Assembly (NCBI GenBank): GCA_900078775.1
Contig: LT549889.1
Coordinates: 3,100,001 to 3,164,000, forward strand
From: Mycolicibacterium aurum
Lineage (GTDB): Bacteria > Actinomycetota > Actinomycetes > Mycobacteriales > Mycobacteriaceae
Direction: 5' to 3'
DNA: 64,000 bases
Positions 1-8,896 of the stretch are shown piece by piece; positions within the stretch are counted from its first letter, which is position 1, and each line of letters opens with the position of its first letter. The notes below the pieces were generated by a model, which did no database searches, was not told where the DNA came from, and was given only the letters and a program-made list of their open reading frames with translations. Made by a program: the position numbers and the translations under genes.

Positions 1-899
1 AGGCGGATCGCCTTCCGGAAATTCTCCGGCGCGTTCTGCAGGGACTTGTCCAGGCTGTCCTTCTTGCCGTCGATATTGGCTGCCAGCCGGTTCACCTCGG
101 CAATGGTGCCCGCCAACGGTTTCCGCGCATTGCCCAGGAAGTCGGCCAGCGATGCGGTGCCATTGTCCAGGGCGGTGATGGCGGTGGCGATCGGATCCTG
201 ATCCTCGCGCAGGCCGCCCACCAGCTGCTGGATCCGGTCCACGGCACCGGAGAACCGGTCACCGTCCTCGGCCAACGTGTCCAGCACCGTGCGCAGCTCG
301 TCGATCAGCGATTCGACCACCTGATTGTTGTCGGCCAACTCGGTGCTGAAGGATGAGGTCTTCGACAGCAACGACTCGATGGTCCCACCCTGGCCCTGCA
401 TGATCTGGATCAACGAGGCGGTCAGCGCGTTGACATCCTGCGGGTTGAGACCCTGGATCACCGGCTTGAGGCCACCGAGCAGCAGGTCCAGATCCAGCGC
501 GGGAGCCGTGCGTTCCACCGGAATCCGGGCACCGGCCGGCTGCACGTGCGTGGAGCCAGGCCCGTCCAGCAGTTCCAGGTAGCGGTCACCGACGAGGTTC
601 AGATAGCGCACCGCCGCCTTGGTGCCGTCGGTCAGCACGACCGTGCGGTCGGCGTCGAACTTCACCAGCACATTGCCGTCGGCCTGCAGCGACACATCGT
701 CGACGGTCCCGACCCGAATACCCGCAACCCGAACGCTGTCACCGGCTTTCAGCCGGGAGGCGTCCTTGAACACCGCCGAGTAGCCGGTGGTCGATCCGGT
801 GCGGGTCTCGGAGAAGACCGCGAACAGCGCACCGGTGAGCAGCACCATCACCACCGCGAAGATGCCGAACTTGAGCAGAGTCCCGCGTGATCCCGTCAT
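1..899 (-). CDS. mceB: Mce family protein, MceB-type (3' end outside window)
   Basis: This is the second Mce subunit of the operon; Mce proteins are thought to form a periplasm-spanning lipid-transfer assembly with YrbE permeases. The start is an ATG that overlaps the mceA stop (ATGA at 896-899), typical of mce operons. The product begins MTGSRGTLLKFGIF, has one N-terminal membrane segment (about residues 8-26) and then the MCE domain with the repeated glycine/valine pattern GDSVRVAGIRVGTVDD near residues 53-68. About 299 codons are visible and the frame stays open to the window edge, so the C-terminal helical part is incomplete. Assignment to the B position rests on gene order. Confidence 0.93.
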   Translation of the reverse strand, partial: MTGSRGTLLKFGIFAVVMVLLTGALFAVFSETRTGSTTGYSAVFKDASRLKAGDSVRVAGIRVGTVDDVSLQADGNVLVKFDADRTVVLTDGTKAAVRYLNLVGDRYLELLDGPGSTHVQPAGARIPVERTAPALDLDLLLGGLKPVIQGLNPQDVNALTASLIQIMQGQGGTIESLLSKTSSFSTELADNNQVVESLIDELRTVLDTLAEDGDRFSGAVDRIQQLVGGLREDQDPIATAITALDNGTASLADFLGNARKPLAGTIAEVNRLAANIDGKKDSLDKSLQNAPENFRKAIR

Positions 900-2092
900 C
901 CCGGCATCCCCACCTGTGCGCTGTTGCGTGGCGGGCCACCCAACGGCCCGAACAGCATCTGCTTGAGGCCGTCCGAGTTGAGCAGAATGCCCTGGTTTCC
1001 GTACTGGTACGGGTTGGCACCGGTGTCGGCGATCATGGCGGGCACCCGGTACTCGGGCGGCACATCGGGCAGTTTGTACTCCTCACAGTACGAGCGCTCG
1101 GCCTTGGCCGCGACCTTGGGCAGATCGTTGGGATAGCGGTAGCGCTCCACGCCCAGGGTCAGACTGGCCGAGATGATGATGCCGGGGACATCGAATGGCG
1201 GGGACTTGGAGAACGGGATGATGCCGGCGATACCGCAGCCGATGCCCTCGTGGTACTTGGCCAGCAGCTCCGAGGTCGGCAACAAGATGTGCGCCAGATC
1301 CCGCAGCGCCTGCCGGTTCTCCCCGAGCACCTCGTTGCCGACGTCGGCCAAACCGATTGCGCTGATGAGGAATGCGTCCAGGTTGTCCTGCTCCTCCACG
1401 ATGCTGTTGCCGAGGGTGCTGGCGTTGTCGATGGTGTCGACCAGGTGCTGCGCACCGTCGGCGTAGGCACTGAGCACCGGGGGCATCTGCTCGGTCAGCG
1501 TCGCCATGTTGTCCAGGCTCGGCTCGATCTTGGCCAGGAAACTGTTGAAATCGGTCAGCGTGCGGCCGAACTGCTCGCCGCGGTCGTTGAACGCGGCGGC
1601 CACCGCACCGAGGGTCTCGTTGACCTTCAGCGGGTCGATCGAGTCCAGCAGCTGGGTGAGCTGCTGGAAGACGGTGTTCACCTCGACCGTGACGTGGTCG
1701 CCCTGCAGGACGTCGCCGGGCCGGACCGGCTCTTTCGAGGGATCCCGCGGATTCTGCAGCTGGACGAACTTGGCGCCGAACACCGTCGAGGAGGCGATGT
1801 CGACCTGGACGTTGGACGGAATCCGCTGCAACTGCGCGGGATCCATCGCCAGGTGCAGCACGGCCATCCCGTCGGGGCGGGACTCGATCTTGGCTACGGT
1901 GCCCACCTGCACGCCGCGCATCTTCACCTTGGCGTCGGGATTCATCACCAGACCGGCGCGTTGCGAGACCACGGTCAGCGGCACGGTTTCGGTGAAACTG
2001 CCCCGGAACAATCCGACGGACAGACCGATGATCAGGCCGATCACCACCACCGTGCCCAGACCGGCCAGGGCACGCGCATTCGTTGGGTTCAT
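896..2092 (-). CDS. mceA: Mce family protein, MceA-type
   Basis: First Mce subunit of a lipid-import system. The 398-residue product has an N-terminal membrane helix at about residues 6-30 (ALAGLGTVVVIGLIIGLSVG) and an MCE domain at about 35-115, with VVSQRAGLVMNPDAKVKMRG and QVGTVAKIE, the usual core of MlaD/MCE domains. The remaining C-terminal half is the long helical and coil region seen in actinobacterial MceA. It starts 13 bases after yrbEB and overlaps mceB by four bases, so the genes are probably translated together. Which numbered mce locus this is cannot be decided from the window; no cholesterol-locus (mce4) marker gene lies next to it. Confidence 0.93.
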   Translation of the reverse strand: MNPTNARALAGLGTVVVIGLIIGLSVGLFRGSFTETVPLTVVSQRAGLVMNPDAKVKMRGVQVGTVAKIESRPDGMAVLHLAMDPAQLQRIPSNVQVDIASSTVFGAKFVQLQNPRDPSKEPVRPGDVLQGDHVTVEVNTVFQQLTQLLDSIDPLKVNETLGAVAAAFNDRGEQFGRTLTDFNSFLAKIEPSLDNMATLTEQMPPVLSAYADGAQHLVDTIDNASTLGNSIVEEQDNLDAFLISAIGLADVGNEVLGENRQALRDLAHILLPTSELLAKYHEGIGCGIAGIIPFSKSPPFDVPGIIISASLTLGVERYRYPNDLPKVAAKAERSYCEEYKLPDVPPEYRVPAMIADTGANPYQYGNQGILLNSDGLKQMLFGPLGGPPRNSAQVGMPG

Positions 2093-2105
2093 CGAGTGTT
2101 CGCCC

Positions 2106-2963
2106 CTAGCCCGACAGGTTGAAGTTGCCGTTGGAGCCGTAGATGGCCAGCGACACCAGCAGGGTCACCGACACCACCACGACCAGCGAGGTCCGCACCG
2201 CGTTGCCCACCGCCACGCCGACGCCGGACGGTCCGCCGGTGGCGAAGAAGCCGAAGTAGGTGTGGATGAACAACACCGCCAGCGCCATCAGGATCGCCTG
2301 CAGGAAGGACCACAGCAGATCGATGGGGTTGAGGAAGGTGTTGAAGTAGTGCGAGTACAGGCCGCCGGACTGGCCGAAGAGCACCGTGGTGGTGAACTCG
2401 CTGGCCAGGAAGGACAGCACCACGGCGATCGAGTACAGCGGCGTGATGGCGATCATGCCGGCCACGATCCGGGTGGAGACCAGGTATTCCACCGGCCGGA
2501 TCGCCATGGCCTCCAGCGCATCGATCTCCTCGTTGATCCGCATCGCGCCCAGCTGCGCGGTCACACCGGCCCCGAAGGTGGCGGCCAGGCCGATGCCGGC
2601 GATCACCGGTGCGGCGATACGCACGTTGATGAAGGCGGACAGGAAGCCGGTCAGCGCTTCGATGCCGATATTGCCCAGGCTCGAATATCCCTGCACGGCA
2701 AGCGTGCCGCCGGTGGCCAGGGTGAGGAAGCCGACGATCACCAGGGTGCCGCCGATCATGGCCAGGGCCCCGGCGCCCATCGAGATCTCCGCGATCAGCC
2801 GGATGACCTCCCGCCGATAACGCATCGTGGCCAGTGGAATGCCCTTGACCGCGCGGGCGTAGAACAGGGTGTGATCCCCCAGCGACGCCAGGGTGACGAC
2901 GGGGCGCTTTACGCTGCGGGCCAGCCGCGGATAGGTCGATCTGAGGACGGCGACGTTACCCAT
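2106..2963 (-). CDS. yrbEB: YrbE/MlaE-family ABC permease, B subunit
   Basis: Integral membrane permease of the Mce lipid transporter (285 residues, the usual length). It has several hydrophobic helices, and the conserved MlaE cytoplasmic coupling element appears as GVTAQLGAMRINEEIDALEA near residues 136-155, which is expected to contact the shared ATPase (MceG/Mkl type) encoded elsewhere. It lies four bases after yrbEA and 13 bases before mceA, in the standard order yrbEA-yrbEB-mceA. Start ATG at 2963. Confidence 0.93.
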   Translation of the reverse strand: MGNVAVLRSTYPRLARSVKRPVVTLASLGDHTLFYARAVKGIPLATMRYRREVIRLIAEISMGAGALAMIGGTLVIVGFLTLATGGTLAVQGYSSLGNIGIEALTGFLSAFINVRIAAPVIAGIGLAATFGAGVTAQLGAMRINEEIDALEAMAIRPVEYLVSTRIVAGMIAITPLYSIAVVLSFLASEFTTTVLFGQSGGLYSHYFNTFLNPIDLLWSFLQAILMALAVLFIHTYFGFFATGGPSGVGVAVGNAVRTSLVVVVSVTLLVSLAIYGSNGNFNLSG

Positions 2964-2967
2964 GCGC

Positions 2968-3777
2968 TCAGCCGTCCGTCATCTGGATGCCGATGGCGGT
3001 GACCACCACGTTGACCACGAACAGCGCCATGAATGCGTACACCACCGTTTCATTGACCGCGTTGCCGACCGCCTTGGCGCCACCGCCGCTGATCGTCAGA
3101 CCCCGGTAACAGGCGATCAGACCGGCGATCAGTCCGAACAACCCGGCCTTCACACAGGAGATGATCACCTCCGGCACGCCGGTCAGCAGGGTGATGCCGG
3201 CCGCGAAGGCGCCCGGGTTGACGTCCTGGACGAACACCGAGAACGCGTAGCCGCCGAGAATGCCGATGATGACCACCAGGCTGTTGAGCAGCAGGGCCAC
3301 CACACCCGAGGCCAGCATGCGCGGGGTCACCAGCCGCTGCACCGGATTGATGCCCAGCACCTCCATCGCGTCGATCTCCTCACGGATGGTCCGCGATCCG
3401 AGATCGGCGCACATGGCCGTGGCGCCGGCCCCGGCCACGATCAGCACCGTCACCATCGGGCCGACCTGGGTGACGGCCCCGAAGGCCGCCCCGGCCCCGG
3501 ACAGGTCCGCGGCACCGAGTTCGCGCAACAGGATGTTCAGGGTGAAGGACACCAGCACGGTGAACGGAATCGCCACCAGCAGTGTCGGTCCCAGTGACAC
3601 CCGGGCCACGAACCAGGCCTGCTCCAGGAACTCCCGCCAGAAGAACGGTCGCTGGAACAGGTATCTGAACGCATCCGCACTCATCGCGAACAGGCCGCCG
3701 ACGGCCTGCATCGGGCCGGAGGCGTTGCGTGCGATCGAGATACCGGGTGTCCATCGGTCCGGACCCTTACCTGCCAT
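2968..3777 (-). CDS. yrbEA: YrbE/MlaE-family ABC permease, A subunit
   Basis: First permease of the mce operon (269 residues). The MlaE motif is present as TIREEIDAMEVLGINP, and helices typical of the family flank it (for example PTLLVAIPFTVLVSFTLNIL). The ATG start at 3777 overlaps the last codons of the upstream short thiolase-like gene by 11 bases, which suggests coupled translation. The product pairs with YrbEB to form the membrane channel for Mce-bound lipid. Confidence 0.93.
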   Translation of the reverse strand: MAGKGPDRWTPGISIARNASGPMQAVGGLFAMSADAFRYLFQRPFFWREFLEQAWFVARVSLGPTLLVAIPFTVLVSFTLNILLRELGAADLSGAGAAFGAVTQVGPMVTVLIVAGAGATAMCADLGSRTIREEIDAMEVLGINPVQRLVTPRMLASGVVALLLNSLVVIIGILGGYAFSVFVQDVNPGAFAAGITLLTGVPEVIISCVKAGLFGLIAGLIACYRGLTISGGGAKAVGNAVNETVVYAFMALFVVNVVVTAIGIQMTDG

Positions 3778-4111
3778 GCTTACCGGGCCCTTCCAGGATC
3801 GTGGCTGCTACTACTACTGTCGGTCCACCAACGTTGTGCGCCAAAGTGACTCGGGCCCCATCCACTTGATCGATCGCGTCGCCGCGCAGCTGCGCCAACC
3901 GTTCAACGCACTGTGTCACACCACCGGCACCCGAGGGAGGCCATTCGGCCGTCAATTCGCCACCGCGATTTCCCGGCAGTGCGTCACCGCAACCCGTGAC
4001 CTCCGCCCCGGCCGCATCGGTGCCCGATCGGGTCACGCCCGCCGCCGCGAACGATCGATCGCTCGCGGGGGCAGAGACCATTCCGGCGTCGACCATGGCC
4101 ACGTGTCTCAT
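3767..4111 (-). CDS. Short thiolase C-terminal-domain-like protein leading the mce operon
   Basis: A 114-residue protein whose second half matches the C-terminal end of SCP2-type thiolases: QCVERLAQLRG, then QVDGARVTLAHNVGGP and the terminal AATILEGPG. The catalytic GHPxGATG loop of thiolases is replaced by WPPSGAGG, so the His is gone, and no N-terminal thiolase core with the nucleophilic Cys is present. The start is well supported: GGGAGGAGGT lies just before ATG 4111. It overlaps yrbEA by 11 bases. It could be a functional small partner protein or a decayed gene kept for translational coupling. No function is assigned. Confidence 0.7.
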   Translation of the reverse strand: MRHVAMVDAGMVSAPASDRSFAAAGVTRSGTDAAGAEVTGCGDALPGNRGGELTAEWPPSGAGGVTQCVERLAQLRGDAIDQVDGARVTLAHNVGGPTVVVAATILEGPGKHGR

Positions 4112-4149
4112 GACCTCCTCCCGGCGACGAACTGGATCATATCGATCGG

Positions 4150-4160
4150 GTTACGGTAAC
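4150..4160. promoter_or_regulatory. Palindrome upstream of the mce operon
   Basis: GTTACGGTAAC is a perfect palindrome (five-base arms) 39 bases upstream of the first ATG of the mce operon. On the minus strand a TATGAT-like -10 lies just downstream of it. It is a candidate operator or promoter element. The rest of the 178-base gap (4112-4289) shows nothing else convincing. Confidence 0.4.
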
Positions 4161-4289
4161 GGTGGCGATATTTGCCAGTTGCACCGTGCCATGGTCGCCG
4201 GCCCGGTGCGCAGCGGCGCCCCGGCACGGCGGGTGGGTACCGATCGATGACAGGTGGGGCATGGGCGGTGGGGGGACCTCTCGGATCTG

Positions 4290-5498
4290 TTAGGTGACGG
4301 CGCCTGCGGTCTTGAGTTCGATGATGCGGTCCCAGTCCAACCCGAGTTCGGTCAGGATCTCGTCGGTCTGTTCGGCGAATCCGGGAGCACCGCCGGTGCT
4401 CGGCGCGGTCACGTCGAACTGCACCGGGTTGGCGACCAGTTCCAGCTCCCCGGCCTGCACGATGTATTCGTTGGACCGGACCTGGGCGTCCTTGGCGGCC
4501 TGCAGGGTGTCCTGCACCGGCGCCCACGGGCCGGCCAGCGTCGCGAACCGCTCACTCCACTCCGGCAGCGTGCGCTTGCGCATCGCCTCGGACAGGATCT
4601 CGTTGGCCGCGGCGGTGTTCTCCGCGATCGACTCGGCGGTGGCGAACCGCGGGTCCTCGATCAGATCCTCGAGATCCATGTGCCGGCAGACGTCGGCCCA
4701 GAACTTCGTCGGCTGCATCATGACGAAGGAGATGTAGCGGTCGTCGGCGGTCGGGTACAGCCCGACGAGCGGATTGAACGGGGAGCCCTGGGTTCCCGGC
4801 GGGAAGGCCTCCATCCGCTCCTGCAGGTGGTTGGTCAGGGCCACGGTGTGGCCGAGGGCCCACAGACCGCTGCCGAGCAATGACACGTCGACCACCGACG
4901 GTTCGCCGGTGCGTTCCCGCTTCAGCAGCGCCGCGGCGATCCCGCCGGCCAGGTTGGTGCCGGAGATGGTGTCGCCGTAGGCCGGTCCGGGCGGGCCGAC
5001 CATGCCCGGGGTGTCCGGCGGGGTGATGGTGCGCGCGGTGCCGGCCCGGCACCAGAACGCGGTCATGTCGTAGCCGCCCTTGACCGCCTCCTCGCCGCGC
5101 GGGCCGAGCGCGCTGCCGCGGGCGTAGATGATGCCCGGGTTGACCGCGCGGATGTCCTCGACGTCGATGCCGAACTTCTCCCGGTGCCCGGGCAGGAAGC
5201 TGGTCAGGAACACGTCGGCGCGTTTGGCCAACTCCAGCAGCACCTCTTTGCCCTCGGGCACGGACATGTCCAGCCCGATGCTGCGCTTACCGCGGTTGGC
5301 GTGCTCGATGTTCGGGTTGGGGTCACCGTCGACCCGCAACAGGCCGGTCTGGCGTAGCCCGCGCTGCGGGTCACCGGTGACGGCGTGCTCGACCTTGACG
5401 ACGTCGGCACCCCATTCGGCCAGCACCGCGCCGGCCGACGGCACGAAGCCGTACATGGCGACCTCGAGGACCCGGATTCCCTCCAGTGGCCTAGACAT
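4290..5498 (-). CDS. CaiB/BaiF family III CoA-transferase
   Basis: Transfers CoA between carboxylic acids through an aspartyl-CoA thioester. The 402-residue product opens with MSRPLEGIRVLEVAMYGFVP and AEWGADVVKVEH, the family N-terminus that binds CoA, and has the catalytic Asp context GGYDMTAFW near residue 155. The ATG at 5498 overlaps the last codons of the aldehyde dehydrogenase gene by eight bases, so the two are one operon. Context suggests it loads CoA onto the acid made by that dehydrogenase. The substrate is unknown. Confidence 0.9.
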   Translation of the reverse strand: MSRPLEGIRVLEVAMYGFVPSAGAVLAEWGADVVKVEHAVTGDPQRGLRQTGLLRVDGDPNPNIEHANRGKRSIGLDMSVPEGKEVLLELAKRADVFLTSFLPGHREKFGIDVEDIRAVNPGIIYARGSALGPRGEEAVKGGYDMTAFWCRAGTARTITPPDTPGMVGPPGPAYGDTISGTNLAGGIAAALLKRERTGEPSVVDVSLLGSGLWALGHTVALTNHLQERMEAFPPGTQGSPFNPLVGLYPTADDRYISFVMMQPTKFWADVCRHMDLEDLIEDPRFATAESIAENTAAANEILSEAMRKRTLPEWSERFATLAGPWAPVQDTLQAAKDAQVRSNEYIVQAGELELVANPVQFDVTAPSTGGAPGFAEQTDEILTELGLDWDRIIELKTAGAVT

Positions 5499-7005
5499 TC
5501 TGGGCCACCGGCACCGCGAAGGTCTTGCTCTCCAGGAACTCCTCCAGCCCGGCCACCCCCATCTCGCGGCCGATCCCGGACTGTTTGTAACCGCCGAACG
5601 GGCTGTCGGGGCTGAAGTAGTTGCCGCCGTTGATGGAGAACGTCCCGGTCCGGATCCGCCGGGCGATGCCCAGTGCGCGCTCCTCGCTGCCGAACACCGC
5701 GCCGGACAGTCCGTAGATGGAGTTGTTGGCGATCCGCACCGCATCGTCATCATCGTCGTAGGCGATGACCGCGAGGACCGGTCCGAACACCTCCTCCTGC
5801 GCGATCTCGCTGTCCGGGTCGACGTCGGTCAGCAGGGTCGGGGTGTAGAAGTAGCCGGGGCCCTTCTTCTCCCCGCCGGTGACCAGCGTCGCGCCGGCCT
5901 GCACGGCCCGCTGCACCATGGCGTCGACCTTGTCGCGTTGCTTCTCACTGATCAGCGGCCCCATGTAGGTGCCCGGATCGGTCGGGTCGCCGTACCGCAC
6001 GTGCCCGAAGTTGGTCTTGACCAGTTCCACGATCTCATCGTGGTGCTTGCGCGGTACCAGCAGCCGGGAGGTCAGCGCGCAACCCTGCCCGGCGTGGGTG
6101 ACCATGCTGAACGCGGAAAAGACTGCGGCGGTGCCGAAGTCGGCGTCGTCGAGGACGATGGCCGCGGACTTGCCGCCGAGCTCCAGGAAGACCTTTTTCA
6201 GGGTGGCGCTGGCGGCGGCCATGATCGCCCGACCGGTCGGGGTGGAACCGGTGAAGGTCACCATGTCCACATCCGGGGCGGTGGTCAGCACCGCGCCGAC
6301 CTGAGGGTCGGCGCCGCTGAGGACGTTGACGACGCCGGCCGGGATATCGGTGTGCTCGGCGATCAACTCGCCGAGGGCGAGCGTGATCAGCGGGGTGTCC
6401 GGGGCGGCCTTGAGCACCACGGTGCAACCGGCGGCCAGGGCCGGCGCCAGCTTGGCCAGCGCCAGCTGGTTCGGATAGTTGTAGGCGATGATGGCCGCGA
6501 CGACGCCGCCGGCCTCCTTCTCCACCCAGCGGTGATGCTGCATGCCGCGGCTCTCGACATTGCCGAGATCCTCGGTGAACGGGTACTCGCGCAGCAGGTT
6601 GAGGTAGTACTCGACGATCGCGATCGGCTGGTCCAGCTGGGCGCCCAGGTTCAGCGCCGCCGTGGCGCCCACCTCGGCGGTGGTCAGCGCGGCGAGCTCG
6701 TCACGGTTGGCGACCAGCGCGCGGTGGAACTGCCCCAGGCACCGGATCCGCAACTCCACGTCGGTGGCCCAGCCGGAGTCGTCGAACGCGCGCCGGGCGG
6801 CAGCCACGGCCGCCTCCGCATCGGCGATCGAAGCGTCCGGCGCATGGCCGAGCACCTCACCGGTTGCGGGGTTCACGGTGGCGAATGTGCGTGCCCCGTC
6901 AACGAGTTCCCCGTCGATGAGCATGCGCCGATCGGCCTTCGCTGGTGCTGTTTCGCGGACCGGATCGCTGCCGCTGGGGGCGGCGATCGTGGGGGTCTCC
7001 GACAT
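5491..7005 (-). CDS. NAD(P)-dependent aldehyde dehydrogenase
   Basis: Oxidises an aldehyde to a carboxylic acid. The 504-residue product has the full family set: Glu in LELGGKSAAIVLDDAD, the nucleophilic Cys in HAGQGCALTSR, the FTGSTPTGRAIM cofactor loop and the C-terminal GGYKQSGIGREMG signature. The start is placed at ATG 7005, preceded by GTGAGGAG. An upstream in-frame start exists (7077) but lacks a binding site and would cross candidate operator sequence. It leads the two-gene minus-strand operon with the CoA-transferase and is divergent from the SDR/P450 operon at 7267. Confidence 0.92.
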   Translation of the reverse strand: MSETPTIAAPSGSDPVRETAPAKADRRMLIDGELVDGARTFATVNPATGEVLGHAPDASIADAEAAVAAARRAFDDSGWATDVELRIRCLGQFHRALVANRDELAALTTAEVGATAALNLGAQLDQPIAIVEYYLNLLREYPFTEDLGNVESRGMQHHRWVEKEAGGVVAAIIAYNYPNQLALAKLAPALAAGCTVVLKAAPDTPLITLALGELIAEHTDIPAGVVNVLSGADPQVGAVLTTAPDVDMVTFTGSTPTGRAIMAAASATLKKVFLELGGKSAAIVLDDADFGTAAVFSAFSMVTHAGQGCALTSRLLVPRKHHDEIVELVKTNFGHVRYGDPTDPGTYMGPLISEKQRDKVDAMVQRAVQAGATLVTGGEKKGPGYFYTPTLLTDVDPDSEIAQEEVFGPVLAVIAYDDDDDAVRIANNSIYGLSGAVFGSEERALGIARRIRTGTFSINGGNYFSPDSPFGGYKQSGIGREMGVAGLEEFLESKTFAVPVAQNV

Positions 7006-7023
7006 CAGGCTCCTCACTGTGAT

Positions 7024-7038
7024 GGAAATTTCATTCTC
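7024..7038. promoter_or_regulatory. Degenerate GAGAAT-N3-ATTCTC operator-like site
   Basis: On the minus strand this reads GAGAATGAAATTTCC, with one perfect half-site and a second half with two mismatches (10 of 12 positions of the recurring palindrome). It lies 19 bases upstream of the aldehyde dehydrogenase start. A separate inverted pair TTCTCATC/GATGAGAA sits at 7034-7041 and 7065-7072. Confidence 0.4.
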
Positions 7039-7176
7039 ATCGATGGCGAATCTTACATCCGTAGGATGAGAACGCAAGAACGCCCAGAAGTGCTCGTAAT
7101 GCGGCCCGATCAGGGCGTGTGCCCAAATTTTTGTTCCCCGGCACGGCGCCCGATACCTTGCGGCGGCGACGCATCC

Positions 7177-7191
7177 GAGAGTACGGTTCTC
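7177..7191. promoter_or_regulatory. Degenerate GAGAAT-N3-ATTCTC operator-like site
   Basis: GAGAGTACGGTTCTC matches 10 of 12 positions of the recurring palindrome and lies 76 bases upstream of the SDR start at 7267. Together with the site at 7024 it would place both divergent operons under the same regulator. Confidence 0.4.
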
Positions 7192-7266
7192 ATAATCGGA
7201 AGGGCGATTCTTGAGATCGCGGCCACATTCCGGGTTCGCCCACTGAGCTCATCTTGGAGGCTTCAC

Positions 7267-7968
7267 ATGAAGAACGCTGTCGTGACAGGCGGCGGGTCGG
7301 GTATCGGTCGTGCCATCGCCGACCGGTTGCGGGCGGACGGTTACAACGTGGCCACCATCGACCTCAACCCGTCGGACACCCCGAACGCGTTCATCGCGAA
7401 CGTCACCGACCGGGCCGCCGTGGACGAGGCCCTCGACGGGATCCGCAGCCGGCTCGGCCCGGTCTCGATCCTGGTGAACGCCGCCGGCCTGGACAGCTTC
7501 CGCAAGTTCACCGACACCACCTTCGAACAGTGGCAGCGCGTGATCGACGTGAACCTGAACGGCACCTTCCACTGCATCCAGGCCGTGCTGCCCGACATGA
7601 TCGAGGCCGGCTGGGGACGCATCGTCAACATCTCCTCCTCCAGCACGCACTCCGGCCAGCCGTACATGGCGCCGTATGTGGCGGCCAAGTCCGCCGTCAA
7701 CGGGTTGACCAAATCGCTGGCGCTGGAGTATGGCCCGATGGGCGTTACCGTCAACGCGGTCCCGCCCGGCTTCATCGACACCCCCATGCTGCGCAAGGCC
7801 GAGGACCGCGGGTTCCTCGGCGACACCGAGAAGCAGATCCAGCAGACCCCGGTGCGCCGAATGGGCAAACCCGAGGACATCGCAGCGGCATGCGCGTTCT
7901 TCATCTCGGACGAGGCAAGTTACATCACCGGACAGATCCTGGGCGTCAACGGCGGCCGGAACACCTAG
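7267..7968 (+). CDS. Short-chain dehydrogenase/reductase (FabG-like)
   Basis: A classical SDR of 233 residues that oxidises or reduces a hydroxyl/keto group with NAD(P). Visible motifs are GGGSGIGRAIA (cofactor loop), NAAG, the catalytic Ser region NISSSS, and YVAAKSAVNG with the Tyr-x3-Lys pair. The ATG at 7267 is preceded by TTGGAGG at a good distance. It leads a plus-strand operon with a second SDR, a ferredoxin and a P450. A beta-oxidation 3-hydroxyacyl-CoA or ring-alcohol dehydrogenase role is possible; the substrate cannot be told. Confidence 0.88.
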   Translation: MKNAVVTGGGSGIGRAIADRLRADGYNVATIDLNPSDTPNAFIANVTDRAAVDEALDGIRSRLGPVSILVNAAGLDSFRKFTDTTFEQWQRVIDVNLNGTFHCIQAVLPDMIEAGWGRIVNISSSSTHSGQPYMAPYVAAKSAVNGLTKSLALEYGPMGVTVNAVPPGFIDTPMLRKAEDRGFLGDTEKQIQQTPVRRMGKPEDIAAACAFFISDEASYITGQILGVNGGRNT

Positions 7969-7989
7969 AGCGAGAAGGGATTCAATCGA

Positions 7990-8862
7990 GTGGGTAATGC
8001 AGAGGGCCGGGTAGCCGGAAAAGTCGCATTCATCACCGGCGCCGCCCGCGGACAGGGCCGCAGCCACGCGATCCGCCTCGCCGAGGAGGGCGCCGACATC
8101 ATCGCGGTGGACATCTGCCGCAACATCGACACCATCGGCTACGACCTGGCCACCCCCGAGGACCTCGACGAAACCGCCCGGTTCGTGGAGAAGGCCGGCG
8201 GCCGGATCGTCACCGCCGTCGCCGACGTCCGGGAGGCCGCCGAACTCAAGGCCGCACTGGACAACGGCATCGCCGAGTTCGGCAAGGTCGACATCGTGGT
8301 CGCCCAGGCCGGCATCGCCGGCATGAAGAGCAGCAACTCGCTGCAGGCCTGGACCGACGGCATCAACACCAACTTCGTCGGCACCATCAACGCCATCCAG
8401 GTCGCGCTCCCCCACCTGAACGAGGGCGCCTCCATCATCGCCACCGCCTCGGCCGCGGCCCTGATGGACGCGCACAACAAGCCCAACCCGGGTGCCGACC
8501 CGGGCGGCATGGGCTACATGGTCAGCAAGCGGCTGATCTCGGAGTACGTGCACTATCTGGCCACCGAACTCGCAGTGCGCGGTATCCGGGCCAACGTCAT
8601 CCATCCGACCAACTGCAATACCGACATGCTGCAGAGCGAACCGATGTACCGTTCGTTCCGGCCCGACCTGGAGAAGCCGCAGAAGGCCGACGCCGAGCCT
8701 GCGTTCTACGTCCAGCAGGCGATGCGGGTGCCGTGGGTCGAGCCGGAGGACATCAGCAATGCGGTGCTGTGGCTGGCGTCGGACGAGTCCCGATTCGTCA
8801 CCGGCATGCAGTTGCGTGTCGACGCCGGCGGCTACCTCAAGTGGTACGACTACCACGTCTGA
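7990..8862 (+). CDS. Mycofactocin-coupled SDR family oxidoreductase
   Basis: A 290-residue SDR of the carveol-dehydrogenase-like, mycofactocin-coupled group. It shows the group's N-terminus GKVAFITGAARGQGRSHAIR and EEGADIIAVDIC, an extended insertion after the second strand, catalytic Tyr/Lys in GYMVSKRLI, and the C-terminal SRFVTGMQLRVDAG. Members of this group hold NAD tightly and pass electrons to the peptide cofactor mycofactocin (family knowledge). The start is the GTG at 7990, with AGAAGGGA upstream. It sits 21 bases after the first SDR and probably oxidises an alcohol made by the adjacent P450. Confidence 0.88.
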   Translation: MGNAEGRVAGKVAFITGAARGQGRSHAIRLAEEGADIIAVDICRNIDTIGYDLATPEDLDETARFVEKAGGRIVTAVADVREAAELKAALDNGIAEFGKVDIVVAQAGIAGMKSSNSLQAWTDGINTNFVGTINAIQVALPHLNEGASIIATASAAALMDAHNKPNPGADPGGMGYMVSKRLISEYVHYLATELAVRGIRANVIHPTNCNTDMLQSEPMYRSFRPDLEKPQKADAEPAFYVQQAMRVPWVEPEDISNAVLWLASDESRFVTGMQLRVDAGGYLKWYDYHV

Positions 8863-8896
8863 TGCTGAATTCACCTTTTCGGAAGGAGCTGGCGCA

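Noticed and set aside
887..2122. Long plus-strand frame antisense to mceA
   Set aside because: It lies fully opposite a clear MCE protein, is His/Arg/Gln-rich and has no recognisable motif; it is a high-GC shadow frame.
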